Source: Plotosus lineatus (taxonomy: Eukaryota; Chordata; Actinopteri; Siluriformes; Plotosidae). Taken from it: a DNA stretch of 64,000 nt. Positions 1 through 11,900 of this stretch are shown piece by piece. The number at the start of each line of letters is the position of its first letter. Positions within the stretch are counted from its first letter, which is position 1. A model generated the notes under the pieces. That model was not told the origin of the DNA, searched no databases, and was given only the letters and a program-made list of their open reading frames with translations. A program made the position numbers and the translations under genes. The stretch spans positions 40,470,564 through 40,534,563 of the forward strand of contig CM045734.1 in NCBI GenBank assembly GCA_024760905.1. Reading direction: 5' to 3'.

Positions 1-434
1 TTACATTAACATGGATAAACCTACAGGTGGGTGGACAGTGCTGAGTCACCAACACTTTCAATTTCTAACCACTGTTGATTTAAAAGCACAATGACAAATC
101 AATGTAATCCACTCCTTTTTCAAGCTTAACAGTACTAAAATACAAGATCCTACATTAATGTTTGTACTGATGAAAGATATTAACTGACAGAAGAGAACAT
201 TGTCAACCTGCCTGCCTTTTGTGTCTAGAGATAACACGTTCGTACAGGAAGACTTCCGCACAATGAAACTTTGGCTCCGCTTTGGCCATGCAATATCATA
301 CTTCCTTTTTCTGAATACATGCAAGCAGTCACCGAAGATTGTGGATTGTAACCATCAACACCAGCACAGAAACATTTTAATCAAAGAAGCTCGTAAAAGT
401 AAGCCGGCCAATGCATGGAGGGTGCAATTCTCAC
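1..434. other. camsap1 intron 2 (partial)
   Basis: Non-coding on both strands as far as I can see. No repeat family or exon was recognised before the window edge. Confidence 0.5.
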
Positions 435-697
435 CATTTTGATAGGCTGACACATGAGGTCACCGTCGGTGATAGGTGTGTCATCTCCCTCCATGACGTA
501 GATGCCTTTGCGAGACAGAGCCTGGATAACTGACTGGTGGGACTGAAGAGAGGCCACCTGGTCCCCTTTGAGAATGAGTCCACACACACGACAGTAGAGC
601 TCAGATGATAAGAGCAGCCTGATCACAGGGGGTTTGATGTGCTCCTGCTCATACTGGTCTGTGTAGAAGGGGTCCCGCATGTCCTCTGGGATGTGAT
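435..697 (-). CDS. camsap1: camsap1 coding exon 2
   Basis: The exon is 263 nt. Its acceptor is a T-rich tract ending CAG just above 697. It encodes DHIPEDMRDPFY through QPIKM and ends in phase 0 at a GTGAGA donor (433-434). The block is almost unchanged among vertebrate CAMSAPs. Confidence 0.9.
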
Positions 698-3600
698 CTG
701 AAAAAAATAAATAAGGTATGTAACATTTAACTAAAAGCAATGTTACATAGCAGTTATATTTAACTGTTTGTATGTATATTTATATACATGTTTAAGCTAA
801 ATAACTGTTGCACATGCACATTTAAAGGCGGCCTCACAAACTCAGAAGAAAATCACTATCCACCCCTTTGTACAAATGAGCTCACAAATGCCCATGGATT
901 GGCTGATGACTGCTCTGAGAGACAGGGGAGTGTATCCCCTCTCAGCTCCTGTGAGAGCTCGGCCAATTAACTCCCATGGACTCCTGGTTGAGAATGGCGG
1001 CAGCAACAACCTGGATTCAAATTTTCTATCTCCAGGTTGATAGTCATGCACCCTAATGCGTCACACAGGAGCCCAATCTACCATTTTCAAACAAAATGCT
1101 ATATGGCTCCCAAATATCTACATTACCAGTCAAATGATTGAATACACCTATTATTTAATTCCCAATAAATCAGAGAGCATGTCCAAAATTCTGACTGACA
1201 ACACCGCCAATGTGTGTTTCTTCCTCAAACAACTGCCATAAAGATACACACACCAAAAATAAACAACTGGACAGAATGACTAATTTGTTGCAATACAATT
1301 CTCCTTCCGCGTAATTATTCATTAATCCTTTTTCCAAAACTCTTAACCCCAATAGGTCATGGGGCCTACAATATCAGCCGACTCTGGGCAAAGAGAAGAC
1401 AGTCTGAAAGGCATGCCAGTTCATTGTAATGCCAACACACACACATACACACACACACACATACACTTATTGCTGTGAATAGTGGCATGTTCGTCATTAA
1501 GCCACCTTGCTGTCCTCAGCGGAATTTAGAGACCCAATAAAATGTTCAGAGCAAGACAATTCCCGTATAGATCAACAAGCTTGGTGGGGGGAGGGGAAAC
1601 AATTGAAAAGTGGGTCCTGGCTGCATACAGTTTAAGAACCACTGGCAGCCTACAGGTTACAAACTTCATTTAGAAAAAGTTCTACAAGACAGATTGAGCG
1701 CTGCATAAACAAAAGTCCATCACCCATCCTTAATCCCCTGGTCTGAGACAGATCTAACGCCAATGTGTACAGCAAACTGAATTAATTAATTAAAGCTTCT
1801 TGAAGCTAACCCTGTCCCTGTTTAACTGCTTGGATACAAGTTTTTGAATTGTAAGTGTTAATCATCATGAAGGTGTGAAAAAGCCGAGTTGCTGTGATTC
1901 AAAGTTTAAAAGCTCCCAAATCATGAACTGCATCAGCTGAGGCCAGGTTGCAAAACAGAATTTTTTTTTAAGAAGAACGACACCAGAGCTCGACTATGAT
2001 TGATAGCACCTTGCCCTTTCTTCACTAAAACAGGACAAGTATGGCACCAAGCAAAATCAGTCATTATATGCTCATCACTCACTCGTCTGTTGAACAGCTT
2101 AATCTTACTAAGGTTGTGGGCAGGCTGGAGCCTATTTCAGAACACACTCAAAAGGTGTAAAGGTGGGGTAAACCACCACAGGGCAACACACAAACATCCA
2201 CAAAAAAGACAATCAATTTAAAAATAAATAAACTCTATCACTACTTCTACTAATAGCAGTAATAATAAGAATCATAATAACTAACGATAACAATAACAAT
2301 TGTGGTGCAATGGTTAGAGAAGCGTGTTTGGGACCAAAGGGTCACTGTTTGCTTTCCAAACCAGCAGAAAAAAAACGTGTGGCGACCTTGGGGGGGGGGT
2401 GAGAGGCACCTTGATTGCTGAAGTGCCCTTGAGTAAGGCACCTAACTCCAACAGCTCTCCGGGCACACCAACATGTGGCAACTCACTATGCTGAGTGTGG
2501 GATGCTCACTTTGGATGGACTCAATGCAGTAGCATTAATTTCCCTTGCAGGATTAATACAGGATAACAAAAACACATTCACACATGTCTACACGTAGCAA
2601 CAACTTGCCCTATATGATTGTCTTTCAAGTGCAGGAGGAAGACAAAGACCTCAGAGAAACCCACGTTGGCATGAGGAGAACATACATACTTCACACAGAA
2701 AAAGCCAAGCTTGGTAAGTCGAACCCAAGACCTGCTTGCTGTGAAACAGACATGCTTACCACATCCACCATGCTGTCCTCATAATATGCTATCTACCTTA
2801 GGGGGGGGGGTTTAAAAAAAAAAAAAACATTTCAGCAGGAGCCAGAAAGGAATCAACTGACAGGAGAAATGCTGATCTCTGTGGCACTGTAGGTTCTGTA
2901 AATGGGGAAGAAATCAAATATGGAGCATTCAACCAGTAGCAGCAAGGGGACATGACCACATGCCTGTCAATATAGAAAGTGCTTCTTTTACAGGCATGAA
3001 TTTGTATAAAGAAGTGTGTTTTTAGAGAAACTCTCAAGGGAGGGGCTACTTTTATTTGAATTTCAAAACAGCAAGCTTCATTTAACAGCCATCAGAATAA
3101 CTGGTTATACTTAATAAAAAAAAAAAAAAAAAAAAAAAAAAAACACAGACAAATGAAAACGGACTATTATTTACTTTGCTTTTAGTCCATGAGGATTAGA
3201 AGTAGTCTCTTGTAAAAACAAAACATGCTTAAATTCATCTCCAAGGTCTTGAAACCATCCAACTTTTCAAACAGATGCCAGGAATAAATCTCAGCAACCT
3301 GGATATAATTTTCCACCCATATCCTCGAATACTTATGGCTAGACTGGCTGGCCTCCCCGTGACCCTAATTAGGATAAGCAGTTCAGAAAATGAATGAATG
3401 AATGAGGTACATTTTGAGCACAAAATCTGATCCTGAAATGGGACCCAAATGTTCTCGAAAATCAAACCTACAAAGATCATGAAACAATACTGAACATTAA
3501 AATACAGTGGTACCTCACCTTACGATAGTCCCAGCAAACAAAAAAAATCCAGGTTACGAAAAACATTTTCCAAAATTTTTTGTCTCTGTATACAAAACAA

Positions 3601-6600
3601 CTTTTCCTTACAAAACGAGCCAAACGCACCTTTCAAACATTTAAACGCGCAATTCAAAAATTAAAACACGCTATTCAAACATTCAAAAAATGTACGAGCT
3701 GCTTTCCCATTGACTATCTTCCAACATCTCGCCCCGCTGGCCTCCCATTGGCTAGGAGGAATGACACAGCTCCCTCCCATTGGCTATCTCCCAACATCCT
3801 GCCCCACTGGCCTCCCATTGGCTAGGAGGGATGACGCAGCTCCCGCCCATTGGCTATTATGAAGCTGCATCTCCCATAATGCTTTTCGTGTAGGGACAGT
3901 TACTGTTGTTTGACTCAGACTTTTAACCTTCCATAAACATTTGTAAGATTATAACTCTGCTAAGAAGACATGGTCAACACACGCGTGTGTGATTTCCGGT
4001 GCGGGTGAAAAGAGGAAGCGGGCTCGTGATATCGCAAAGGAATATGGCCAAACCCATCTACCATCCTTACCATATTGAAGCAGAATGAGGTCTTTAAAGG
4101 TATGCTTTTATAATTTTTAAAGGGTTTCAGGGGTAGTATTGGGGGCCTTGCAACGAATCATGCTTTTTACATGTAAAATGCGGTTCAATTTACGAAAAAT
4201 CCAGGTTAAGAAAAAGCCTCTGGAATGGATTAATTTCGTACGGTTAGGTACAACTGTACCAGGAAGAGGTTTTGCTCTACAGGGTAAATAGCCAGACCAT
4301 GCCAGAAATTCTACACATCATGTCAAAAGCAAGGCAGTCAATCTACAGTCCACATGGACATTCACTCAAGCATTTCCCTGCCAGTGCAAAATAGACCTGT
4401 GCTAAGAAAGAAAAATCCACCAACAATACACAGTGCTCCTGGTTACCACTTCTCCATCCGGTGGTACACTGTACGTGCAGTGAAATTACACTCAATTGTT
4501 GCAGGAAGCTGAGTGCTAACAGCTCCAGGTTTTGAACCATCTCACAGGAGGCTTTAGAGTTATTTAGCGATTCACTGGCGGACTATTACGTGGAAAGAGA
4601 AAGAATGAGGTTTAACGTCCTCCACCTCTGCTTATGACCATGATCTCACTGCTCACAAAAGGGCAAAGCATAAACCTGAGAAAAATGCACATCAATCAAT
4701 TTTCTCTACAGACATGTCAAAGTTCAGACATGCATCAAAAATGAAATTCTGGAGAATTTTTAGACAATGTTTTGCCATCATGAGCTACACGATAGAGGAT
4801 TTCATTTTGGTCTTGACACCAAATATTTGGGTGCTTTCAGTCAAAGGATGAACTAATACATTTCTAATGGAACATTAATGTCAGGTTTTAGTCAGTGAGC
4901 AGGAAAATAGGCTTTTTACAATTATTTTTTTTAACCAAAATCCTTGTACAACCCCTGCTGACTTATTATATTTAAAAAAATAGATAAATAAAAACTGAAA
5001 GTAACCAGTAAGTATTCAACAATTTCTGGTTTACGCCCAACACTTTCACATCTCACAAGTGCTCTGGAACTTTATGTAATACCATGTTGTTTGGAAGCCT
5101 CACAACTGGAGTACTGTTTAAATAGATCAGTATAATACTTACAAACATTTATGTATTACGTACCGTTGCCAGAGAATGTCTGTGGTACTCATCATCACCT
5201 TACACAAGATAAACTATCTGTGTATAAATCACAGCGACAGGAGTGTATTTCACATTCATAACCACCATGACCGACTAACTACATATATCATTTAACAAAA
5301 AAAAAAAAAAAAAAAAAAACCTCTCAACTGTCCCCAGTGCAACTAACTGGGTTATCAAAGGCCAGCCATGAATCTCACTGCCTATGGTGAGAGGCATGTA
5401 AAAGAACCATTGCTGACTTTCAACAAGAGTAGACTACATAACCGTCAGCGTGTTTTTTGCCCTGCGATGGCCTGGCGAGCTGTCCAGGGTATACTCTGCC
5501 CTTTCCCAGAGTCATTAGACTCAATCATTAGACGAGCTTGAAAAACGCATTCAGTTGTTCCGACAGCATCACTACATTCGATTGTATAAAAGAAGGGCAC
5601 GTACAATCGAAAACGCTCCCAAATGATCGGCGAAGCTATAAATCCCGCTATAAAGTTTGTTGAAGTAGAATCGCACTGCATCCATGGGGCAAAAAGTTCA
5701 GATCTGTATCAACAGGAGCATGCGCGCAGAAAAATGGCCCTTTCAAAAGCTTCCATGAAGTTCAGCATACAGCATATGCTTCGATGTATAGATATCCGAT
5801 TGGTTATTTGTCTGTCTGTCTTTCGGCTTTTTCCCTTTTACTCGGGAGTCGCCACAGTGAATCATCTGATTCGCACGTTTTGATTTAGCAGAGGTTTTTA
5901 CGTCGGATGCCCTTCCTATCACAACCCTTTTTAGCAAGGGACAGAAACACGCTGACGACTTTGCAGCTACTCTTTACGAATGTCAGCAATGGTTCTTTTA
6001 CATGCCTCACACCATAGACAGTGAGAGACATGGCTGCCTTTGATAACCCAGTTAGCTGCACTGGGGGGGGGGGGGGGGACGACACAGTGACAACCTTGTG
6101 GAGAGTGGGACTCGAACCCCCAACCTTTGGATCAGTGATCCAGCGCACTATACCACTAGACCACCACTGCCCCTAGATAGCCGATTGGTTAAACATACAA
6201 TTTTCCAGGATTATTTCCAGAGTGCAAAATGGTGCCATACGATTAGCACAAAATATACACAGTACAATTGAATGTAGTGATGCTGTTGGAACAACTGAAT
6301 GCGTTTTTCAAGCTCTTCTAATGATCAAAATTTATCCCCAACAAGGAACGCATGTTCTGCTGTCACCATTTTGACCCTGTGACCACCTCTGCTAAACAGA
6401 TCAGAACAATTAACTTCATTTCCATTAGGTGGCGCGTCAACGCACATGCACAAAAGGACTGCCGTACAAATTGCAAAAAATAAATTCCTTACGATGTCGT
6501 TGTTAACTTATTCCCAGACAGTGAACGCATGTTCTTCCGTGACTGACAACATCTCACACATGTGCGCAGTCTCGTTTTCGAGATACCGTACAAATAGCAA

Positions 6601-7727
6601 AACCTCGTAGGAATACGGTGCCATACAGGTCGTCACGCCAAACAATTTATCGGATGAACTAAATGGAGTTGACAGCTAGCTACCTTTATTTTCGTATTAA
6701 CAGCATCCAGCTTGTTAAAATTTGTTCAAAAGACACACATGATCACTAACTTTAAAGTCTGTCTTCCTTTCGGCTTTTTCCCTTTTACTCGGGAGTCGCC
6801 ACAGTGAATCATCTGATTCGCACGTTTTGATTTAGCAGAGGTTTTTACGTCGGATGCCCTTCCTGTCACAACCCTTTTAGCAAGGGACAGAAACACGCTG
6901 ACGACTTTGCAGCCTACTCTTTACGAATGTCAGCAATGGTTCTTTTACATGCCTCTCACCATAGACAGTGAGAGACATGGCCCGCCTTTGATAACCCAGT
7001 TAGCCACACTGGGGGGGGGGGGGGGGGAGAGTGACAACCTTGTGGAGAGTGGGACTCGAACCCCCAACCTTTGGATCAGCGATCCAGCGCCCTATACCAC
7101 TAGACCACCACTGCCCCTAACTGATCACTGATCACTAACTTTAAAGTGAATTTCCTAAATATGTGTAAAAAGTGTAAAAAAAAAAAATAAAATAAAATAA
7201 AAATAAAAAACACACAGAATGGCACAATCACTGACATATCAGACAGGGCTAAAGTCTCAGATTTACACCTGTGACACCTTAGGCCACCCCAAAGGAGAAG
7301 TAAAGCAGTCTGAATAGGGCTACAGTCTCCACAGCGCCACCACAGACTGAGTACTCTGGAATATGTCCTGGTGAACATTATGTAGACATGCAATAAAAGC
7401 ACTGTGACTCAAACCAGCCCTGATGCATCAGTACATATCTCAGGGACAATTTTTCAAGCCACTACACGCTCCTGATGGATCCGAACAGCTTGATTGCACT
7501 GGCTGTCTCAGATCACCCAGTTGCAGTCCATGCATGAGCCAGAAATAAAGAAAAATAAAGCCCTTACCGATTCCATAGGCTTTAGCAAACAACCAGCGCA
7601 GGTTGGCTGCTATCTTGGCCCTCGCTGAATCGTACATTTCCAGCGGCGTGATCTCCACTGCCTCGCCGGTCCCGTCCATCTTCCTCCGGGTGCTGCTATC
7701 GCCTCCTGCACCCAGGTCCACGTCCAT
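435..7727 (-). CDS. camsap1: camsap1, 5' part (coding exons 1-2 of a longer gene)
   Basis: Calmodulin-regulated spectrin-associated protein 1 binds and stabilises non-centrosomal microtubule minus ends. Two coding exons are visible: 7568-7727 and 435-697. Together they encode 140 residues. Recognisable stretches are ARAKIAANLRW, FAKAYGI, IPEDMRDPFY, EQEHIKPPVIRLLLSSELYC and QSVIQALSRKGIYVME, which match the conserved N-terminus of vertebrate CAMSAP1 ahead of the calponin-homology domain. The splice sites are canonical and the frame joins cleanly: exon 1 ends on one base of an Asp codon and exon 2 supplies the other two. The CH domain, coiled coils and C-terminal CKK domain are not in the window, so the gene continues past position 1. 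notch1 is the upstream neighbour on the same strand, as in other vertebrates. CAMSAP2/3 share part of this motif; the notch1 linkage favours CAMSAP1. The a/b paralogue is not resolved. Confidence 0.9.
698..2300. other. camsap1 intron 1, proximal part
   Basis: AT-rich intronic sequence with a (CA)n-type run at 1434-1466. No conserved exon is visible. Short ORFs here lack splice context and family resemblance. Confidence 0.5.
2302..2580 (+). mobile_element. SINE-G copy (tRNA-like head)
   Basis: Begins GTGCAATGGTTAGAGAAGC, an A-box-like start, followed by GGGACCAAAGGGTCACTG. It continues into the AAGTGCCCTTGAGTAAGGCA block. The same family occurs inverted at 21975-22226. Confidence 0.6.
2605..2782 (-). 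mobile_element. SINE-C fragment
   Basis: Carries the head region of the local SINE-C family in minus orientation: GAGGAAACCC-type block, then ACCTGCTTGCTGTGA and CATGCTTACCAC. Several diverged copies lie across the window. Confidence 0.6.
3116..3143. repeat. poly(A) run
   Basis: Uninterrupted A tract of about 28 bases in camsap1 intron 1. Confidence 0.9.
3336..3406 (+). mobile_element. C-type SINE tail fragment
   Basis: Matches the 3' end shared by the local SINE-B1 and SINE-C copies: CTCCCCGTGACCCTAATTAG, then AAATGAATGAATG. Confidence 0.6.
3505..4256 (+). mobile_element. Tigger/pogo-like element 1, decayed, with HTH remnant
   Basis: Ends are CAGTGGTACCTCACCTTACG and, inverted, CAGTTGTACCTAACCGTACG. 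Each is flanked by TA (3503-3504 and 4257-4258), as expected for Tc1/mariner-superfamily insertion. Near 4007-4090 the plus strand encodes EKRKRARDIAKEYG and, in a shifted frame, TILTILKQNEVFK. Both fit the helix-turn-helix of pogo/CENP-B-type transposases. The catalytic domain is absent. A tandem block with several CCCATTGGCTA units lies at 3705-3860. Confidence 0.65.
4262..5299. other. camsap1 intron 1, unannotated stretch
   Basis: No exon or clear repeat recognised. A poly(A) run of about 20 bases follows at 5299-5319. Confidence 0.4.
5322..5515 (+). mobile_element. SINE-B1 fragment
   Basis: Lacks the tRNA-like head but retains the body (AACTGGGTTATCAAAGGCC, GCATGTAAAAGAACCATTGC) and the start of the C-type tail (CGATGGCCTGGCGAGCTGTC). 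Confidence 0.7.
5525..6322. repeat. Inverted repeat pair around a SINE
   Basis: About 60 bp at 5525-5584 recurs inverted at 6265-6322 with only a few mismatches. The shared core includes CATTCAGTTGTTCC and its complement. The arms resemble the ends of a DNA element later split by the SINE-B2 at 5807-6173. Confidence 0.6.
5807..6173 (-). mobile_element. SINE-B2, full length
   Basis: Minus orientation. The tRNA-like head ends at GGGGCAGTGGTGGTC (6173 downward) and has a B-box GGGTTCGAGTCCC. The tail includes GAATCAGATGATTCACTGTG. It is flanked by an 18-bp target duplication with one mismatch: TAGATATCCGATTGGTTA at 5789-5806 and TAGATAGCCGATTGGTTA at 6174-6191. A G-run in the body is expanded. 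Confidence 0.85.
6759..7117 (-). mobile_element. SINE-B2, full length, second copy
   Basis: Nearly identical to the copy at 5807-6173 and in the same orientation. The 19-bp target duplication TGATCACTAACTTTAAAGT is exact at 6740-6758 and 7129-7147. A 7-bp partial copy of the duplication sits between the head and the second direct repeat. Exact flanks suggest a recent insertion. Confidence 0.88.
7568..7727 (-). CDS. camsap1: camsap1 coding exon 1
   Basis: Starts at ATG 7725-7727 (MDVDLGAGGD...), with purine at -3 and G at +4. An in-frame upstream ATG at 7764-7766 (MLSAWF...) would add 13 residues. I prefer the inner start because its MDVD opening resembles known family starts. The exon ends at a GTAAGG donor (7566-7567) after YGI plus one base. 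Confidence 0.82.
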
Positions 7728-8700
7728 CCTGAAATCACTTCCTACAGCAAACCAAGCCGACAGCAAAGCATCAAATTGACGCTCTCTCTCTCTGTGTCCT
7801 TTATCGCTTTATAAATCTGCACTTTAGCTTCAACTGAAATGCCCCGATAACAGACACAGCCATGCAGCGTTAGGCCGGGGGTGGGGTAAAGCCTGGTTAA
7901 GCTAGCTATCGTGGCAGTATGCAAATAAGTTAGCAGGCTAAATGGGCCCCTGAGCTTGTCCAAACATATCCAAATTCTTTCAAACCCTCAGCTAAATGCT
8001 GTATACTAATGCAGGGGCAGAACGTTCCGCTAGCATGCTACTGTTTTGTTGTTAGCAAGCTAGCTAACTGTCACTAGTGATGACGCTCAGGCTAACTATA
8101 GCCAGGTGTGCTACACAGGCGCTGACTGGGTTCATTACCGCTTGTTTAAATCAATAATAACAACATTACGCCTCGTGTACACGTCTAAATTATCACATAT
8201 CTCACTAAACTGACGGTGTACTCAGTGAAGCTACATATCCACAGATAAAACGTACCTGTATTCACACACACAGCTAGCTGGCTAAATAATGAAATCTATC
8301 CCTGTTCTGAGCACAACAGAGAAACCCAGGTTTTGAAAAACAACCCCATTGACTGTGTTAACGCGGCATTTCTGTTTCATACCTTATTATTTTACGCTCT
8401 CAATCCGAGTGAAGAAACTCAGGGATGGATAACATGACCGAGCGGAGGAGTGTCTCTCCTGAAGAGCTGAAATACAGTATAGCTGTTTAACGCTCAGGAC
8501 GTATCATGGCTGCTACGCGCGCCCAGCACGGCCTGTGCTGCTTCCTCGCGCACTTTCCACGCGCCCTCTGCGCGACACATGCGCGAGTTGCAGTACCAGC
8601 AAAAAAACTGGGGGTGGCAGTGTGTTCAGGTTTGGATGTACGTGACGTCAGAATTATTGTCTGCCAGGACAATCCGTTCCTATACGTACTGTAGTGCTGA
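7728..8700 (-). promoter_or_regulatory. camsap1 5' flank with CpG-rich candidate promoter
   Basis: From the start codon out to about 8700 there is no repeat and no recognised exon. 8440-8610 is strikingly CpG-rich for this AT-rich window (many CG dinucleotides around 8510-8590), which is typical of a vertebrate promoter or 5' exon. The transcription start cannot be placed; the assignment rests on position and base composition only. Confidence 0.4.
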
Positions 8701-8703
8701 AGT

Positions 8704-8808
8704 GTGGGGCAGTGATGGTCTAGTCTAGTGGATAGGACGCAGGATCGCTGATTGGGGTTGGGGGTTCGAGTCCCCCTGGGTCTATGGTGAGAGGCATGTA
8801 AAAGAACC
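8704..8808 (+). mobile_element. SINE-B head fragment
   Basis: tRNA-like head GGGGCAGTGATGGTCTAGTC with B-box GGGGGTTCGAGTCCC, jumping directly to GGTGAGAGGCATGTAAAAGA. It is internally deleted and abuts SINE-A sequence. Confidence 0.65.
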
Positions 8809-8920
8809 CATGCGCTCAAGATCGGGAGGTTGTGTGTTCAAATCCCAGGTAGACGACCCCCCTCCAACTTCCTCCACCCCTCCCCCCTCTGTGCTAAGAC
8901 CCTTGTGTGCCTCTGTTCAC
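8809..8920 (+). mobile_element. SINE-A, 5' segment (split element)
   Basis: Contains GATCGGGAGGTTGTG, a B-box-like GTTCAAATCCC, GTGCTAAGACCC and TGCCTCTGTTCAC. The remainder of the element resumes at 12304, after LINE-alpha. The 13-bp block TGCCTYTGTTCAC is present on both sides of the LINE. Confidence 0.7.
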
Positions 8921-11900
8921 CTCGAGCTGGGACTGCAGGGGAGCGGCCCCCGGGTGGCATCAAGTGGCAGATGGGGGATTGCACTCATGGACCAATGCAG
9001 TCTTTCCTGACAGAAAACCCTGGCCCTTCAAGTCTGGGGGTTGGGCAACTACCTCCTCCTGTAAAAACAGGAGACATTAGACAACACTAATCAAGAAAGT
9101 CAGGGAGGAGCGGGCATTGCCAACACCAGCATCATGACGACGATGGGTGAAAGCCTTCGGGAAACTCAACATCCGACAAGGTCCCTTGCAAGTCCCAAAA
9201 CTAACCTCAGCATTGGACACTGGAATGTAAGGACAGTGTACAGAGGTGAAGCAGCAGCACAGTCGGAATCAGTGAAAGCAGATGGACAGGAGCAGGCAGG
9301 ACAAAGTTAGTGACAAGACAAACAATAATCTATAGTGGAGAGAGGCATTGCATGAAGGAGGAGTTGCCATCATGATTAGCCAGCAAGCTGCAAAATCACT
9401 TTTGGAGTGGATGCCCATCAATACGAGAATCATAACAGTGAGATTTTACACCATACACAGAAGAATCAACATCATTCAAGTCTATGCCCCCCAAAATGAG
9501 AAGGAACAATTCTATCAGGAGCTTCAGGACATAGTGGATGGATATAATAAAAATGATATCATTATCATCATGGGGGACCTCAATGTCAAAGTTGGAAAAG
9601 ATAACACTGCCTACGAGAGGACAATGGGAGCGCACAGTCTAGGAATACAAAATGACAATGGAGAGAGACTGCGTGAGTTTAGCCAGATGAATGGGCTTGT
9701 TATCACAGGAACGTTATTTCCCCACAAAGACATCACAAAGCAACATGGATTTCAGCTGATAGGAGAGTGAGAAACCAAATTGACCACCTTTTGATTAGTG
9801 GACACTGGAGGTTGACCAGCATCAAGCTACATCTCAAGTTACACAGGAACAAAAGCAAGGCCAAGCCAAAACTCAATGTGGATAGACTAAAAGATGAGGA
9901 AGCAAAGAAGTTCTGCGAGGCGGTAAGGAGTAAGCTGGAAGAGATGAAGATGGAAAGTGAAGACACAGAGGAGATATAGGAGCAACAGATAAGCACACAT
10001 GTGAGCGCTGCAGAAGAAATACTTGGATTCAAGAAAGGGAAAAGCAAACTATGGATCAGTAATACCACCTGGAAGTTGATAGATGCGAGGAAAGGCATTA
10101 AGACTAAGACAGATAGCACCCACTCAGAAAGGACTAGGAACAGGATGAAGGAAGAATACAGGGAGAAGGACAGAGATGTGAAAAGGAGTATAAGGGAGGA
10201 CAAGTGAAGATGGATGTCGGAGAAAGCAAAAAGAGCACAGGCAGCAGCTGAAAATGGGCAGCAGAAGGAATTGTACAACATAATGAAGCAATTGGCAGGA
10301 CAAAGCACCAGACATGCTACAGCGGTGAAGGACAATAATGGAGAACTGATAAAGAACAAAGAGGCCAGGTTAGAAAGATGGAAGGGGCATTTCCAGGAAG
10401 TACTCAACAGAGAGGCACCAAAGGAACTACCTCAGGAAGAGGAAGAGGAGAGAGAGAAGAAATTGATATATATACAGGAGCGCCAACTTTACAGGAAATC
10501 AAAATAGCATTGAAAGCCACCAACAATGGGAAAGCCCCAGGAGCAGACCAAACTACAGCAGAGATGCTGAAAGCAGCTATAGAGCAAACCAGTATGGACT
10601 TGAAAAGAATATTTGACCTGATTTGGGAAAAGGAAGCAATTCCTACAGCATGGACAAAGGGGCTCATTTACAAAATTCAAAAGGAAGGAAATCTTCAGGA
10701 ATGCAGCAGCTGGAGGGGGGTTACATTGTTGCCGATGGCCAGCAAGGTGATCAGCAGGATACTGGTCAACAGATTACAAGAAAGTGTTGACTCATTACTT
10801 AGGAAAGAACAAGCGGGCTTCAGGAAAGGCAGAGGAACTGTGGAGCAGATAGTCATCATCAGAAATATTCTGGAACAAGTCAACGAATGGAATGCTACCC
10901 TCTATACCCACTTTGTTGATTTTGAGAAGGCCTTCGATTTCATACATAGAGATAGCCTCTGTATCATTATGCGCCAGGATGGAATCCCCACAAAGCTGAT
11001 ACAGATGGTCAGATCTCTTTATGAGGACTCCAGTGTTCGGTCATTGATGACAACAAAACAACAGATTGGTTCCCAGTGATGACCGGAGTGAAACAGGGAT
11101 GCTGCATGTCAGGATTCCTCTTCCTCCTGGTCACTGACTGGATCATGCGAAAAACAACCCAAGGTCAAAGAACAGGGATCAGGTGGGACTTCATCACCTT
11201 GTTGGAGGACCTTGATTTTGCAGATGATCTTGTTCTCTTGTCATCTGCCATGAACCATCTACAAAAGAAGACAGCATAGGATGGTGGTGTGCAGGATGAC
11301 GCTGATGGTGAGAAATGTGAAGAAGGTGAAGGCAAAGCAGAAGACAAAGTGGTAGAAGCTGAAAAAAGGAAGAGTGTCATGTTGTCTTCTAGGAGGAATT
11401 AAAATAGGCTTTGAGTGGTCAGGAAGTGCTTCCAGATGACTGGACAACTACAGATAATGTGATCAGGGAGACAGGTAGGAGAGTACTTGGTGTGTCCTCT
11501 GGAAGAAAAGTAGATAAGGAGACTTGGTGGTGGAATGAGGAAGTGCAGGAGTATGTACAAAGGAAGAGGTTAGCTAAGAAGAAGTGGGACATTGAGAGGA
11601 CTGAAGAGAGTAAGCAGGACTACAGGGAAGAGAATGCTGCTAAAGTTAGGCTGAAGATGAATGACAGGAAGTGCAGTCGTGAAAGTCAACAGCTGGAGTG
11701 AAGAAAAATTAAAGGTCAGAGATAAAGTGGCCAAGGATGGTGGAAGGTCAGCAGACGTCAGAAGGAGAGTGGCCCTGGCGAACGCCCAATTCAAACAACT
11801 CTTGAGAATCTGGCAAGCCAGAGATATCGGCAGAAGTACGAAAAACTTCACTCTTTAAGAGCCTAGTATTGTCAGTGCTACTGTATGGATGTGAGACCTG

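Noticed and set aside
7728..7766. Upstream in-frame ATG of camsap1 at 7764-7766
   Set aside because: Would add MLSAWFAVGSDFR, which does not resemble known CAMSAP1 starts. The inner ATG has good context and a typical opening.
8506..8694. Plus-strand 62-codon ORF in the CpG-rich block
   Set aside because: Open frames are common in GC-rich promoter DNA. There is no donor, conserved motif or continuation. A short divergent transcript is possible but unsupported.
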